Shown one piece after another: positions 38,083 through 47,262 of a DNA stretch of 64,000 bases. The DNA is from Exiguobacterium antarcticum DSM 14480 (GTDB lineage Bacteria > Bacillota > Bacilli > Exiguobacteriales > Exiguobacteriaceae). The notes under the pieces are model-generated. The model saw only the letters and a program-made list of their open reading frames with translations, was not told where the DNA came from and made no database searches. Position 1 is the stretch's first letter, and each line of letters starts with the position of its first letter. Where the stretch lies: the NCBI RefSeq assembly GCF_000685865.1, contig NZ_JMKS01000003.1, positions 620,001 to 684,000 of the forward strand, read 5' to 3'. The translations under genes were made by a program, and so were the position numbers.

Positions 38083-38123
38083 GAAAATTCGCCCTTACAG
38101 AGATTTTCCCTGTAAAGGCGAAT
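38083..38123 (-). terminator. Terminator of the fadN-fadA-fadE operon
   Basis: ATTCGCCTTTACAG/CTGTAAGGGCGAAT 14-bp stem followed by TTTCG on the minus strand. Confidence 0.85.
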
Positions 38124-38136
38124 CGGTAAACCTGAC

Positions 38137-39921
38137 TTAGACCGTATATTTATTCGCTTCGATCAAACGTTTCGCAATCAGACGTTTTGTTCCGATCGAG
38201 TTGATTGGCTGGTAACGGCTGAACTTCTTCAATGCCGATAACAACATCCGCAACTCGTCGCCGCTCGCTGCCGCGTACAACGTTTCTTTTGCGTCCCGTT
38301 CGACACCTTCGAACGCTTGTTGCGCAAACACTTCCGTATAACGGATTTTCAATTCGCTCTTCTCGACGCCTTTTGTGACAATCGCTTTTTCCGTCCGGAC
38401 GATGGCAGACTCAAGCGCATAGATTGCACTCATGATGTCGGCTGTGTTCGCAAGGATTTCCTGTTCGCCCTGAAGTTTATCTTGGTACTTCTGAACGGCC
38501 GTTCCTGCTGTCAGCAAGAAGATTTTTTTCATCATCGCGAGCAAGTGACGTTCCCGGTCGAGTGGTTCTGTCCCAACTTCCGTTGGCATGAAGCTCATGA
38601 CTTCATTTTGGAGACGTTGTGCTTCTGCCAAGAGTGGTAAATCCCCTTTCATGGCTTTTTTCAGCAACGTACCTGGGACGAGCAGACGGTTGATTTCGTT
38701 TGTTCCTTCGAAGATTCGGTTGATCCGTGAATCACGGTACATGTTTTCGACTTCATATTCCGCCATGAAGCCGTAACCACCGTGAATCTGAACCGCTTCA
38801 TCGATGACGTAATCAAATGTCTCGGAAGCAAACACTTTGTTCATTGAGCACTCAATCGCGTATTCAGCGATCGCATCGGCAATCTTCTTGCCGTCTTTGC
38901 TTTCTTCTTCCGACAACTGATCGAGACTGTCCTGGAACAATCCGCCTGTCCGGTAGACTGAGCTTTCCATCGCATATGTCTGTGCCGACATCGTCGCCAG
39001 TTTCTCCTGGATCAACGGGAATGAACTGATCGGCGTCTTAAACTGTTTACGTTCGTTCGCATACTGGACGGCAAGATCGATCGCCCGTTTTGATGAACCG
39101 ACGGCACCAACCGCTAGTTTATAACGACCGACGTTTAAGATGTTAAAGGCGATGACGTGCCCGCGGCCGATTTCACCGAGGACGTTTTCGACCGGTACTT
39201 CTGCATCTTGTAAGATCAATGTCCGTGTCGATGATCCTTTGATCCCCATCTTTTGTTCTTCGAGTCCCGTTGAGACGCCTGGATAATCACCTTCGACGAG
39301 GAACGCCGTGAACTTATCGCCATCGATTTTCGCATAGACGACAAACAGGCTCGCAAATCCGGCATTCGTAATCCATTGTTTTTCACCGTTCAAGACATAG
39401 TGTGTGCCGGCTTCATTCAAGACAGCCGTCGTCTTTGCACCGAGGGCATCGGAACCTGAGCCCGGTTCTGTCAAGGCGTAAGAAGCAATCCATTCCCCGG
39501 ACGACAGTTTCGGGAGATACTTTTGTTTTTGCTCTTCGTTTCCGAAGAAGACGATTGGTAACGAGCCGATGCCGACGTGGGCACCATAACTGAGGGCAAA
39601 CGAACGACCGCGAGCAAACTTCTCCGTGATGATCGAAGACGAGATTTTATCCATCTGATAGCCGCCATACGCTTCCGGGACATCGGCACCAAGCAATCCG
39701 AGCTCGCCTGCTTCGCGCAGGAGACCGACCGACAATTCGAACTCATGTTTTTCGATTCGATCGAGGAGCGGAACGACACGGTCTTCGACGAATTTCGCCG
39801 TCATGTCACCAATCATTTTGTGTTCTTCCGAAAAATCTTCCGGTGTAAAGAGACGATCCGCTTCCAACTCATCCAGTACAAAACTTCCACCTTTAATTAA
39901 TTCGTTTGTCGTTTGGCTCAT
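38137..39921 (-). CDS. fadE: Acyl-CoA dehydrogenase
   Basis: A 594-residue FAD enzyme for the first step of beta-oxidation, similar to B. subtilis FadE (YusJ). The acyl-CoA dehydrogenase core spans about residues 20-400 (YALTEPGSGSDALGAKTT, QWITNAGFASLF, FEGTNEINRLLVPG), with an extra C-terminal helical domain as in long-chain enzymes. The start overlaps the fadA stop by 4 bp. Last gene of the operon. Confidence 0.95.
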   Translation of the reverse strand: MSQTTNELIKGGSFVLDELEADRLFTPEDFSEEHKMIGDMTAKFVEDRVVPLLDRIEKHEFELSVGLLREAGELGLLGADVPEAYGGYQMDKISSSIITEKFARGRSFALSYGAHVGIGSLPIVFFGNEEQKQKYLPKLSSGEWIASYALTEPGSGSDALGAKTTAVLNEAGTHYVLNGEKQWITNAGFASLFVVYAKIDGDKFTAFLVEGDYPGVSTGLEEQKMGIKGSSTRTLILQDAEVPVENVLGEIGRGHVIAFNILNVGRYKLAVGAVGSSKRAIDLAVQYANERKQFKTPISSFPLIQEKLATMSAQTYAMESSVYRTGGLFQDSLDQLSEEESKDGKKIADAIAEYAIECSMNKVFASETFDYVIDEAVQIHGGYGFMAEYEVENMYRDSRINRIFEGTNEINRLLVPGTLLKKAMKGDLPLLAEAQRLQNEVMSFMPTEVGTEPLDRERHLLAMMKKIFLLTAGTAVQKYQDKLQGEQEILANTADIMSAIYALESAIVRTEKAIVTKGVEKSELKIRYTEVFAQQAFEGVERDAKETLYAAASGDELRMLLSALKKFSRYQPINSIGTKRLIAKRLIEANKYTV

Positions 39922-41108
39922 TGTCCTGTTCCTCCTTCAACTAGTTCGAATACGCCGGCAGCACCCATCCCGCCGCCGATACACATCGAGACGACGCCAT
40001 ATTGGACGTTCCGTCGTTTCATTTCATGCAAGAGTGTTAACGTCAGCTTCGTTCCTGTACAACCAAGTGGATGCCCTAGCGCAATCGCACCGCCGTTGAC
40101 GTTGACGATATCTTCGTTTAGACCAAGTTCCCGGATGACACCGAGCGACTGCGACGCAAAGGCTTCGTTTAACTCAATCAGTCCGACGTCTGCGAGCGTG
40201 ATGCCGGCAAGTTCGAGTGCTTTCGGAATCGCGACGACCGGTCCGATTCCCATGACTTCCGGACGAACACCGCCGACGGCAAACGATTTGAACTTCCCGA
40301 GAATCGGTAACCCTTGGCGTTCTGCTTCTTCCCGTTCCATGATCAAGACTGCGGCTGCACCGTCCGATGTTTGCGACGAGTTCCCGGCTGTGACACTGCC
40401 TCCGAGACGGAAGGCCGGACGTAACTTTGCGAGACCTTCCGGTGACGAGTCAGCGCGGACGCCTTCGTCATGTTCGACGAGCCACGTTTTTTCTTCGATT
40501 TTCAGTTCATCGTTGACGAACTGTTCTGTCACCGTCACCGGGACGATTTCATCGGCGAACTTGCCGGACGCAATCGCAGCGGCTGCTTTTTGATGACTTT
40601 TGAGCGCAAACGCATCTTGATCTTCCCGTGAGACGTGATACGTCGTTGCGACCTGCTCTGCCGTATGACCCATGCTCATATAATATTCCGGTTCCGTTTC
40701 GACGATCGATGGATTCGGACGGACGACGTGTCCCGGCATCGGCACTTGACTCATGGATTCCAGTCCACCGGCGATGACCGCTGTCGCTTGTCCTGTCATG
40801 ATTTTCATCGAAGCATCGGCAATCGATTGGAGACCGGATGAACAATACCGGTTGATCGTAATCGCGGGTACTTCATGCGAGAGTCCTCCGAGGACCGACG
40901 CATAACGGGCGATGTTCATCCCTTGTTCGGCTTCCGGTAAGGCACATCCGAGAATGACGTCATCAATTGCTCCGGTGTAGTTCGCACGTTTCAACGTTTC
41001 CTTGATGGCGATTCCTGCGAGTTCATCAGAACGCATCGATTTAAACGATCCTTTTTTTGCTTTGCCGACAGGTGTCCGTGCACCAGCGACAATTACTGCT
41101 TCTTTCAT
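39918..41108 (-). CDS. fadA: Acetyl-CoA acyltransferase (3-ketoacyl-CoA thiolase)
   Basis: A 396-residue thiolase carrying out the last step of beta-oxidation. Active residues are in NRYCSSGLQSIADA (Cys near 90), GGAIALGHPLGCTG (His near 350) and SMCIGGGMG (Cys near 380). CTGGGGGGATTCGA fixes the start at 41108; the in-frame ATG at 41126 lies upstream of it. It starts 17 bp after fadN. Confidence 0.96.
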   Translation of the reverse strand: MKEAVIVAGARTPVGKAKKGSFKSMRSDELAGIAIKETLKRANYTGAIDDVILGCALPEAEQGMNIARYASVLGGLSHEVPAITINRYCSSGLQSIADASMKIMTGQATAVIAGGLESMSQVPMPGHVVRPNPSIVETEPEYYMSMGHTAEQVATTYHVSREDQDAFALKSHQKAAAAIASGKFADEIVPVTVTEQFVNDELKIEEKTWLVEHDEGVRADSSPEGLAKLRPAFRLGGSVTAGNSSQTSDGAAAVLIMEREEAERQGLPILGKFKSFAVGGVRPEVMGIGPVVAIPKALELAGITLADVGLIELNEAFASQSLGVIRELGLNEDIVNVNGGAIALGHPLGCTGTKLTLTLLHEMKRRNVQYGVVSMCIGGGMGAAGVFELVEGGTGQ

Positions 41109-41125
41109 TCGAATCCCCCCAGTCA

Positions 41126-43543
41126 TCAGTTACGGAGCGGCTTGCCTTTGACAAGCATATGCTGCATCCGCTGTTGTGTTTTCATCTCACCAATCAAGCT
41201 CAGGAACGCTTCTCGTTCGATATCGAGCATGTACTGCTCATCGACCGTCGTGCCAAACGAGACGTTTCCGCCGGCAATGACGTGGGCAAGTTTACTGGCG
41301 ATTTTTAAATCGTGTTCCGAGATATAGCCGCCGTAGAACATCTCGCGCGTCGCGAGTTCCAGCGTCGCTTTCCCGGCACGACCGACGACCGGAATCTTTG
41401 CATGCGCCGGTGCTGTGTATCCTGTCCGGTCGAGCTCAAGGACAAGCTGTTTTGCATCAAACGTCAAGTGATCACGGTTCATCGAAATCTGGTCGACGGT
41501 CCGGACATAACCGAGTTCCCGTGCTTCAAAGGCTGATTTCGAGACTTTCGCCATCGCGACGTTCTCAAACGTCTTCTGCGCGGCCTTTTCGATGTTGACG
41601 AGTCCGTCCGGTGTATTCTCAAGCAGACGACGATACGTGTTGACGTTTCCGCCACCGCCTGGAATCAGACCAACACCGACTTCGACCAGTCCCATATACG
41701 TTTCAAGTCCTGCTTGGATACGCGCTGCCGGAAGTGAAATCTCTGTTCCGCCGCCAAGCGTCATCCCTTGTGGAGCGACGACGATCGGCCGTGACGCGTA
41801 GCGGATTTTTTGAATCGATTGCTGGAACTTATTGATGATCCAGTCAAGTTCGAACCAGTTTTCATCCTCTGCTTCCATCAACATCATTGCCAGGTTCGCC
41901 CCGACACAGAAGTTTTTGCCATCGTTTGCGATGACAAGACCACGGTGATTTTTTTCGACGAGATCAATCGACTGTTCGATCATCTGCATGATGTCGACGC
42001 CGATCGCGTTACTTTTTGACGTAAATTCAAGAACCGCCACGTCATCTCCGAGATCCATCAGGCGGGCTCCGTTGTTTTCAAGCAGAACACCGTTTGATTT
42101 CCGAACGTCGCGTAAACGGATTTCTTTCGGATTGACGGCACTGCCGACATACGTTTGTGTCTGCACATCATAGAACTGACCGTCTTCGTTGTAGAAACTG
42201 GTCACGCCTGCTGCGAGCATCTCGTCGACCCAAGCTGGGACGTCGTATCCGTCTTGTTTCATCTTCGCGACCGTCTTCTCGACGCCGATAGCATCCCATG
42301 TCTCGAACGGTCCCATCTTCCAACCGAAGCCCCATTTCATCGCTTCGTCAATTGCTTTGATGTCATCCGCGATTTCGTGTGTCAGTTGTGCCGAGTACAG
42401 TAACGTCTTCGCATGAATCGGCCAGAGCAAAGCACCAACACGGTCCTTCGCAAAGACAACGGCTTTGAGTTTATTTTTTGCGCCCGGAAGAGCTTTCGCT
42501 TGACCGATCGACGGTTCGGTAAGCGCTTTCTTTTCGACGTATTCAAAAGTCGCAAGATCGAGTTCTAGAATCTGTTTGCCGACTTTTTTATAGAAGCCTT
42601 GTCCCGACTTCGCGCCGAGTGACCCTTCGTCGACCAGCCGTTTCATTTCTGCCGGCACGGCGAACGTGTCTTTTTCCGCTCCGTCCGGTAACAAGTCGTA
42701 GACGTTGTTCGCGACGTGAACGAATGTGTCGATCCCCACGACATCAAGCGTCCGGAACGTCGCTGAGCTTGGACGACCGAGTAATGGTCCGGTGACGGAA
42801 TCGACCTCCCCGATCGAATAGCCGCCCTTCTTCATCTCGTCGAGTGTGACAAGCAGACCGTACGTACCAATCCGGTTGCCGATGAAGTTTGGTGTATCTT
42901 TAGCGATGACGACCCCTTTACCAAGACGTTCTTCTGCGAACTGTTTCATGAACTGGACGACTTCCGGAGCCGTATCCGTCGTCGGAATCAATTCCAGTAA
43001 CTTCAAGTAACGCGGCGGATTAAAGAAGTGTGTGCCTAGGAAGCGGGCGTTAAAGGAATCCGAACGTCCTTGACGCATCGCTTCGATTGAAATTCCTGAC
43101 GTATTCGAGCTGACGATCGCATCTTCGCGTAAGAACGGTTCGATTGTCGCAAACAGCTGTTGCTTGACGTCAAGCCGTTCGACGATGACTTCAATCACCC
43201 AGTCCGCTTCTTTGAGGCGTTCCAAGTCGTCCTCGAGGTTTCCGACTTCGATCAGATCAAGTAACTGCTTCGAAGCGAGTGGTGCCGGATTTTGTTTGAG
43301 TAACTTTTGTCGGTTGTCCCGGGCAATCCGTGAACGAACCGCTGCATCTTCAAGCGTCAATCCTTGTTTCGTCTCTTGCACTGTAAGTTCTTTTGGTACG
43401 ATATCAAGCATCAATGTCCGAATTCCCGCGTTCGCAAGGTGTGCGGCAATCCCTGCACCCATGACCCCTGAACCGATAATGACGGCGAATTGAATATGTT
43501 TCGTCGTGTGTACTGTGGTCGGCTGACCGATTTGACTCGCCAT
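41126..43543 (-). CDS. fadN: 3-hydroxyacyl-CoA dehydrogenase/enoyl-CoA hydratase
   Basis: An 805-residue bifunctional beta-oxidation enzyme like B. subtilis FadN (YusL). The NAD-binding hydroxyacyl-CoA dehydrogenase part comes first (VIIGSGVMGAGIAAHL near residue 20; GTHFFNPPRYLKLLELIP). The crotonase domain lies at about 480-690 (GTEISLPAARIQAGLETYMGL and GLIPGGGG). CAGGGGGTCTATC places the start at 43543; the ATG at 43576 is inside the operator region. First gene of fadN-fadA-fadE. Confidence 0.95.
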   Translation of the reverse strand: MASQIGQPTTVHTTKHIQFAVIIGSGVMGAGIAAHLANAGIRTLMLDIVPKELTVQETKQGLTLEDAAVRSRIARDNRQKLLKQNPAPLASKQLLDLIEVGNLEDDLERLKEADWVIEVIVERLDVKQQLFATIEPFLREDAIVSSNTSGISIEAMRQGRSDSFNARFLGTHFFNPPRYLKLLELIPTTDTAPEVVQFMKQFAEERLGKGVVIAKDTPNFIGNRIGTYGLLVTLDEMKKGGYSIGEVDSVTGPLLGRPSSATFRTLDVVGIDTFVHVANNVYDLLPDGAEKDTFAVPAEMKRLVDEGSLGAKSGQGFYKKVGKQILELDLATFEYVEKKALTEPSIGQAKALPGAKNKLKAVVFAKDRVGALLWPIHAKTLLYSAQLTHEIADDIKAIDEAMKWGFGWKMGPFETWDAIGVEKTVAKMKQDGYDVPAWVDEMLAAGVTSFYNEDGQFYDVQTQTYVGSAVNPKEIRLRDVRKSNGVLLENNGARLMDLGDDVAVLEFTSKSNAIGVDIMQMIEQSIDLVEKNHRGLVIANDGKNFCVGANLAMMLMEAEDENWFELDWIINKFQQSIQKIRYASRPIVVAPQGMTLGGGTEISLPAARIQAGLETYMGLVEVGVGLIPGGGGNVNTYRRLLENTPDGLVNIEKAAQKTFENVAMAKVSKSAFEARELGYVRTVDQISMNRDHLTFDAKQLVLELDRTGYTAPAHAKIPVVGRAGKATLELATREMFYGGYISEHDLKIASKLAHVIAGGNVSFGTTVDEQYMLDIEREAFLSLIGEMKTQQRMQHMLVKGKPLRN

Positions 43544-43565
43544 GATAGACCCCCTGATCCGTAAT

Positions 43566-43583
43566 TGAATGAACAACCATTCA
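43566..43583. promoter_or_regulatory. FadR-like box 1 upstream of fadN
   Basis: TGAATGAACAACCATTCA differs at two positions from the B. subtilis FadR box TGAATGAMTANTCATTCA. It lies 23-40 bp upstream of the fadN start. Confidence 0.75.
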
Positions 43584-43639
43584 TTATTCTGACAAAAAAA
43601 GAAGCCGTCCGTTTTTCCACTGCTTCCTTCTACCTCTCC

Positions 43640-43668
43640 ATCATAAATGAATTATCATTCAGTAGCAA
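43640..43668 (-). promoter_or_regulatory. fadN promoter with FadR-like box 2 in its spacer
   Basis: -35 TTGCTA (43663-43668), 17-bp spacer, -10 TATGAT (43640-43645) on the minus strand. The plus-strand TAAATGAATTATCATTCA (43644-43661), two mismatches from the FadR consensus, fills the spacer. Confidence 0.7.
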
Positions 43669-43727
43669 TAAAAAATCATCTATTGGTCAAATTTTCCTGT
43701 TAGACTGAAGGCAAAGGGGGAATTCTC

Positions 43728-44363
43728 ATGAAACCGACGGAACAATTGTGGGATCAAAAAGCGATGGATTGGGCGGAACGATCGGACATGATGTGGACGA
43801 CAGGCAGTCGGAAAACAATCATTCCGTTTCTGAAATCAGTCATCACGTCCGGGAAGCTACTGGACTTAGGATGCGGCGACGGCGCGGCCTGCCGGTTGCT
43901 CGCGGACGCGTTTCAGGTGACAGGTCTTGATTTATCGGAAGAAATGATCCGGATTGCCCGTGACAAATCACCGGCACTCGACTTCGTCGTCGGAACCGGT
44001 GAAGCGTTACCGTTTGTGGATGATACGTTTGACGCCGTCCTTGCTGTCAATTCACTCGAATGGTCGACGCGTCCTGTCACGGTGCTAAGCGAAATTAGCC
44101 GGGTCGCTCCGCTTGTCGTCATCAGTCTACTTGGACCAACGGCAGCACCACGGGAATTGTCCTATCGTCGCCTGTACGGAGAAGACGCACCGATGGGTAA
44201 TACGATGATGCCGTGGGAACTCGTCCAACTGGCAGATGAACTCGGCTGGACGTTGCTTGACGAAGCCGTCATTCAAAAAGAAGGTGCCATCATGACTGGA
44301 CAGCGGTTGCTTGACCAGGCCCATGCGTTTTCTTGTTTGTTTGCGTTTCGGACAAGAGATTAA
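43728..44363 (+). CDS. Class I SAM-dependent methyltransferase
   Basis: A 211-residue methyltransferase of the Methyltransf_11 type. Motif I is LLDLGCGDGAACRLL (about residue 44), and the acidic end of the second strand is TGLDLSEEMI. The methyl acceptor is unknown. AAAGGGGGAATTCTC precedes the ATG. It is divergent from fadN and followed by a dispersed repeat copy whose outer stem and T-run could end transcription. Confidence 0.87.
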   Translation: MKPTEQLWDQKAMDWAERSDMMWTTGSRKTIIPFLKSVITSGKLLDLGCGDGAACRLLADAFQVTGLDLSEEMIRIARDKSPALDFVVGTGEALPFVDDTFDAVLAVNSLEWSTRPVTVLSEISRVAPLVVISLLGPTAAPRELSYRRLYGEDAPMGNTMMPWELVQLADELGWTLLDEAVIQKEGAIMTGQRLLDQAHAFSCLFAFRTRD

Positions 44364-44379
44364 AAAAATACCTATTTGC

Positions 44380-44510
44380 AACAGACGTATGTCCACCCGC
44401 TTTTCTCGGGCGGGACGCAAGCCGCGCCCATCTAGCGATGACCGGGTCTTGCCTGTCCCTGACGGAAGCAAGCTTCCTTTTCCCGTAGAAGTCGAGTGGA
44501 CACGTCTGTT
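44380..44510 (+). repeat. Dispersed palindromic repeat, full copy 3
   Basis: Outer arms AACAGACG..GTCCAC and GTGGAC.CGTCTGTT enclose the same ordered blocks as copy 2: GCTTTTCTCGGGCGGGACGCAAGCCGCG, CCGGGTCTTGCCTGTCCCTGACG, GGAAGCAAGCTTCC and CCCGTAGAAGTC. Outer arm sequence differs from the other copies but the pairing is kept. It lies between two convergent genes and ends in TTTTTCG, so it may act as their terminator. Confidence 0.85.
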
Positions 44511-44516
44511 TTTCGT

Positions 44517-45338
44517 TTACTGATACCGTTGATGGATTTGAAACAGCAAGTTTTCAATCCGTTCCGGGAGCATTGATGTCTTGTCTTGCCATTTCACGCG
44601 AAAATACAGTGTCCGTAGCAATTGTTTTGTATTCCGGAGGACATTGAATTGAGCATTATCCCATGTCACCGGCAAATCGAGCCATGCTTCGATCGGTTTC
44701 TCAAGCATTGTCAGAAACGCACCATCTTCAACGCCTCGTTCTCTTGCCGTTAACCAAGCTGTTATAACACGTTCCTGTTCTTCATCGATGAATACATAGT
44801 GCGGTGCCATCAAAATCTCGATAAATCGGGCAATCGCCGCTTGCTCATTATTGACCTGACTCCGGGGATGCTTGAACCATGCATCGTAGACATCGGCAAT
44901 ATGCGCAATACTGTGTGCCCATCCATGAGTCGGAACAAATCCTCGAAAATCTGTTTCATTTTTAAGATATGTCAGCAATCTGTCGGAGAGCTGTTCGTAT
45001 GTCTTCTCGTCCAATTGTGGCTTCGCAGCATCTTTTTCCAATACTGCCGCTAAAAGCAAAGCCGAAAACGAACGGGTGAAGACGGCAATGTCATCCGGCT
45101 CCGTCAATTGATAAAATAAGCCATCCTGACTCAAAACGAACGATACAATCCGTTCAGCTGATGTTGCGGAAAACTCTTCCGACATGATCCATTCAACTAA
45201 TTGCGGATAAATAAGTCCGTCCCGTAAAGCTGGATCCAAACTGCCGATATGATGCAGCATCTGATCAAGCAGTTCCTCCGAAATAATAGTATCCTCTTGT
45301 TGCAGCTGCATTTTCAACTGCTGTTCCGTTACATACAT
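44517..45338 (-). CDS. DUF2785 family protein
   Basis: A 273-residue soluble, mostly helical protein with the DUF2785 core FVPTHGWAHSIAHIADVYDAW and LDPALRDGLIYPQL. Function unknown; the paired histidines suggest a metal site, but that is inference. The open frame extends upstream to 45452, but TAGGAGG lies 7 bp before the ATG at 45338, and the extra 38 residues are translated from a dispersed repeat. That extension is therefore rejected. Confidence 0.8.
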   Translation of the reverse strand: MYVTEQQLKMQLQQEDTIISEELLDQMLHHIGSLDPALRDGLIYPQLVEWIMSEEFSATSAERIVSFVLSQDGLFYQLTEPDDIAVFTRSFSALLLAAVLEKDAAKPQLDEKTYEQLSDRLLTYLKNETDFRGFVPTHGWAHSIAHIADVYDAWFKHPRSQVNNEQAAIARFIEILMAPHYVFIDEEQERVITAWLTARERGVEDGAFLTMLEKPIEAWLDLPVTWDNAQFNVLRNTKQLLRTLYFRVKWQDKTSMLPERIENLLFQIHQRYQ

Positions 45339-45374
45339 GACCATGCCTCCTATGTAGTATATGTAGTAAGTGAA

Positions 45375-45521
45375 GAAAGATTTGCTTCCCGTGACTCCTA
45401 CGGGAAAAAGCGCGGTTTTTGCGCTGTCAGAGACAGGCGAGACCCGGCTCATTGATCCGATGGGTCAAAGAGCCGCGACTTGCGTCTCGCCCGAGGAAAG
45501 CACGGGACGTAAAAATCTTTC
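45375..45521 (-). repeat. Dispersed palindromic repeat, full copy 4 (inverted)
   Basis: Read on the minus strand it has outer arms GAAAGATTT..CCCGTG and CACGGGAAGCAAATCTTTC, with GCTTTCCTCGGGCGAGACGCAAGTCGCGGC, GAGCCGGGTCTCGCCTGTCTCTGACAG, GCGCAAAAACCGCGC and CCCGTAGGAGTC in order. It is the closest relative of copy 2. It separates putB from the DUF2785 gene. Confidence 0.85.
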
Positions 45522-45542
45522 GAACAATTATCAAGAAATGAT

Positions 45543-45573
45543 AAAAAAAGATGAAGCCATGACAGCTCCATCT
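45543..45573 (-). terminator. Terminator of putB
   Basis: GATGGAGC/GGCTTCATC stem with TGTCAT loop, followed by seven T residues on the minus strand. Confidence 0.8.
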
Positions 45574-45585
45574 CACGTTTCCCTA

Positions 45586-46503
45586 TTAACCTTTGACCAT
45601 GCCTTTGAGGACAAATGCCACGTTCGCCGGACGTTCCGCTAAACGGCGCATGAAGTAGCCGTACCAGTCACGACCGTATGGGACGTAGACCCGAACTTTA
45701 TACCCCAGCTTCACGAGTTCAAGCTGTCGCTCGACACGGATGCCGTACAGCATCTGGAATTCGAACTTGTCGTTGCCGATGCCATTGTCTTTCGCATAAC
45801 GGATGATTTGTTCAATCATCGCATCGTCATGCGTCGCTACTGCAGCATAGTTACCAAGTGACAGTTGAAGTTTTACGAGCTTGATGTAGTTATGATCCAC
45901 ATCTTCTTTTTCCGGGAAGGCGACCGTTGCCGGCTCTTTATACGCGCCTTTAACGATCCGTAAGTTCGTCTCGAATCGTCCGACACGTTTGATGTCGTCT
46001 TCCGACCGGTACAAGTACGACTGAATGACCGTCCCGATGTTATCAAATGATTGACGTAATTCTTCGAACAGTTGAATCGTCTTTTCACAACGCGGCTCGT
46101 CTTCCATGTCGATCGTGACAAAGACACCAACTTCTTTTGCCCGTGTTAAGATCCGTTCCATGTTCGAACGAATCAATTCATCTGAGATATCGAGACCAAG
46201 TGACGTCAATTTCAGTGAAAGTTGCGAGTCTAATTTCTCTTCCGCAATCATTTCCACCGCACGAATACATTCCTGTGTCATCATTTCCGCTTCTCCGACC
46301 GTTGAGATGAACTCACCGAGGTGATCCATCGTGACGCACAATCCTTTTGCATTTAAGTCCTGAATCGCACGTTTCGAGGCTTCCAGTGAATCCCCCGCGA
46401 CGAAGCGACCTGCACCGAATTTCAGACCATACCGTTTCGCCAGACCATTCAATGTCTTGTTTTGCGATAAAAAGATAAAACCATCCCGTAATACTCGTTC
46501 CAT
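45586..46503 (-). CDS. putB: Proline dehydrogenase
   Basis: A 305-residue FAD enzyme (PutA-type TIM barrel) that oxidises proline to pyrroline-5-carboxylate. The family motifs are seen as FVTIDMEDEPRCEKT, LRIVKGAYKEPATVAF and the C-terminal RVYVPYGRDWYGYFMRRLAERP. The start ATG at 46503 follows AGGGGGAGTAATGAGTG. The dehydrogenase for the next step is not in the window. A weak cre-like site lies about 73 bp upstream. Known in Bacillus as PutB (FadM). Confidence 0.94.
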   Translation of the reverse strand: MERVLRDGFIFLSQNKTLNGLAKRYGLKFGAGRFVAGDSLEASKRAIQDLNAKGLCVTMDHLGEFISTVGEAEMMTQECIRAVEMIAEEKLDSQLSLKLTSLGLDISDELIRSNMERILTRAKEVGVFVTIDMEDEPRCEKTIQLFEELRQSFDNIGTVIQSYLYRSEDDIKRVGRFETNLRIVKGAYKEPATVAFPEKEDVDHNYIKLVKLQLSLGNYAAVATHDDAMIEQIIRYAKDNGIGNDKFEFQMLYGIRVERQLELVKLGYKVRVYVPYGRDWYGYFMRRLAERPANVAFVLKGMVKG

Positions 46504-46575
46504 CACTCATTACTCCCCCTAAATAAATGCTAGGCTGTTTTACCATGTCGGTTCACATCTCTGCATTCATATTAT

Positions 46576-46592
46576 GACATAAAGCGCTTACA
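46576..46592. promoter_or_regulatory. Possible cre (CcpA) site before putB
   Basis: ATAAAGCGCTTACA matches 12 of 14 positions of a cre-type palindrome centred on AAGCGCTT. It spans the stop codon of the TVP38 gene. Confidence 0.4.
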
Positions 46593-47262
46593 CGTGCTCG
46601 TTGTTTTGTTTTTTCCGTAACATCCGTTGTGCAAAAAATCCAACCATAAAAAATAAGAGGTACAGGAAAATCGCAAAGAAAAACTGCCAGGAAAATGGAT
46701 CACGTAAACTTGCTCCGATGTTGTTGTAGACAAAGGCACCCGGAATGATGCCGAGGTAACTCGCAAGCGCAAACTGTCTAAATTTAATTTTTGATAGACC
46801 TGACGCGTAACTGATCGCATCAAACGGAAAAAATGGAATCAGCCGGACGATCAAGACGACGACAAATCCGTTCGTCGCAATCCGTTCATCAAGTGCCGTT
46901 AACTTGCCGGTGCCGATGATTTTTTCAATCCCGCGCCGACCGAGCAGACGCGCAATCCAGAAACTAAGTAAACTGCCGGTCCCGGCACCGACGACATCTA
47001 AAATCGTTCCTAGCCATGGTCCATATGTATAGCCGCCAAACACCGTCAACAGGCTCGCCGGGAAAAAGACGAGCGGACGGACCGTATACGCCAATATGTA
47101 CAACAACATGCCAAAAGCGCCCTGCTGAAGAATCCAGTCGGACAATGCTTGGATATCAAACTGCTCCATCATCCCCGAAAAACGGAAATAAAGGAGCAGT
47201 CCAAGTCCAACAAGCATGTAGAGTGTAAACGGGAGCCAGTCCCGCAACTTTAATTTCTTCAA
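46588..47262 (-). CDS. TVP38/TMEM64 family membrane protein (VTT domain)
   Basis: A membrane protein of about 224 residues with six or so hydrophobic segments. The VTT/SNARE-associated core is seen as FPASLLTVFGGYTYGPWLGTILDVVGAGTGS and LRLIPFFPFDAISYASGLSKI. Family members are linked to lipid scrambling; the function here is unknown. The frame opens at a TTG at 47346 without a ribosome site. The TTG at 47262, which overlaps the upstream stop as TTGA, is preferred but not certain. Confidence 0.8.
   Translation of the reverse strand: MKKLKLRDWLPFTLYMLVGLGLLLYFRFSGMMEQFDIQALSDWILQQGAFGMLLYILAYTVRPLVFFPASLLTVFGGYTYGPWLGTILDVVGAGTGSLLSFWIARLLGRRGIEKIIGTGKLTALDERIATNGFVVVLIVRLIPFFPFDAISYASGLSKIKFRQFALASYLGIIPGAFVYNNIGASLRDPFSWQFFFAIFLYLLFFMVGFFAQRMLRKKQNNEHV

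Noticed and set aside
45370-45642. A 90-codon plus-strand frame across repeat copy 4 and the putB terminator
   Set aside because: It is made of repeat and terminator sequence and has no ribosome site or homology.
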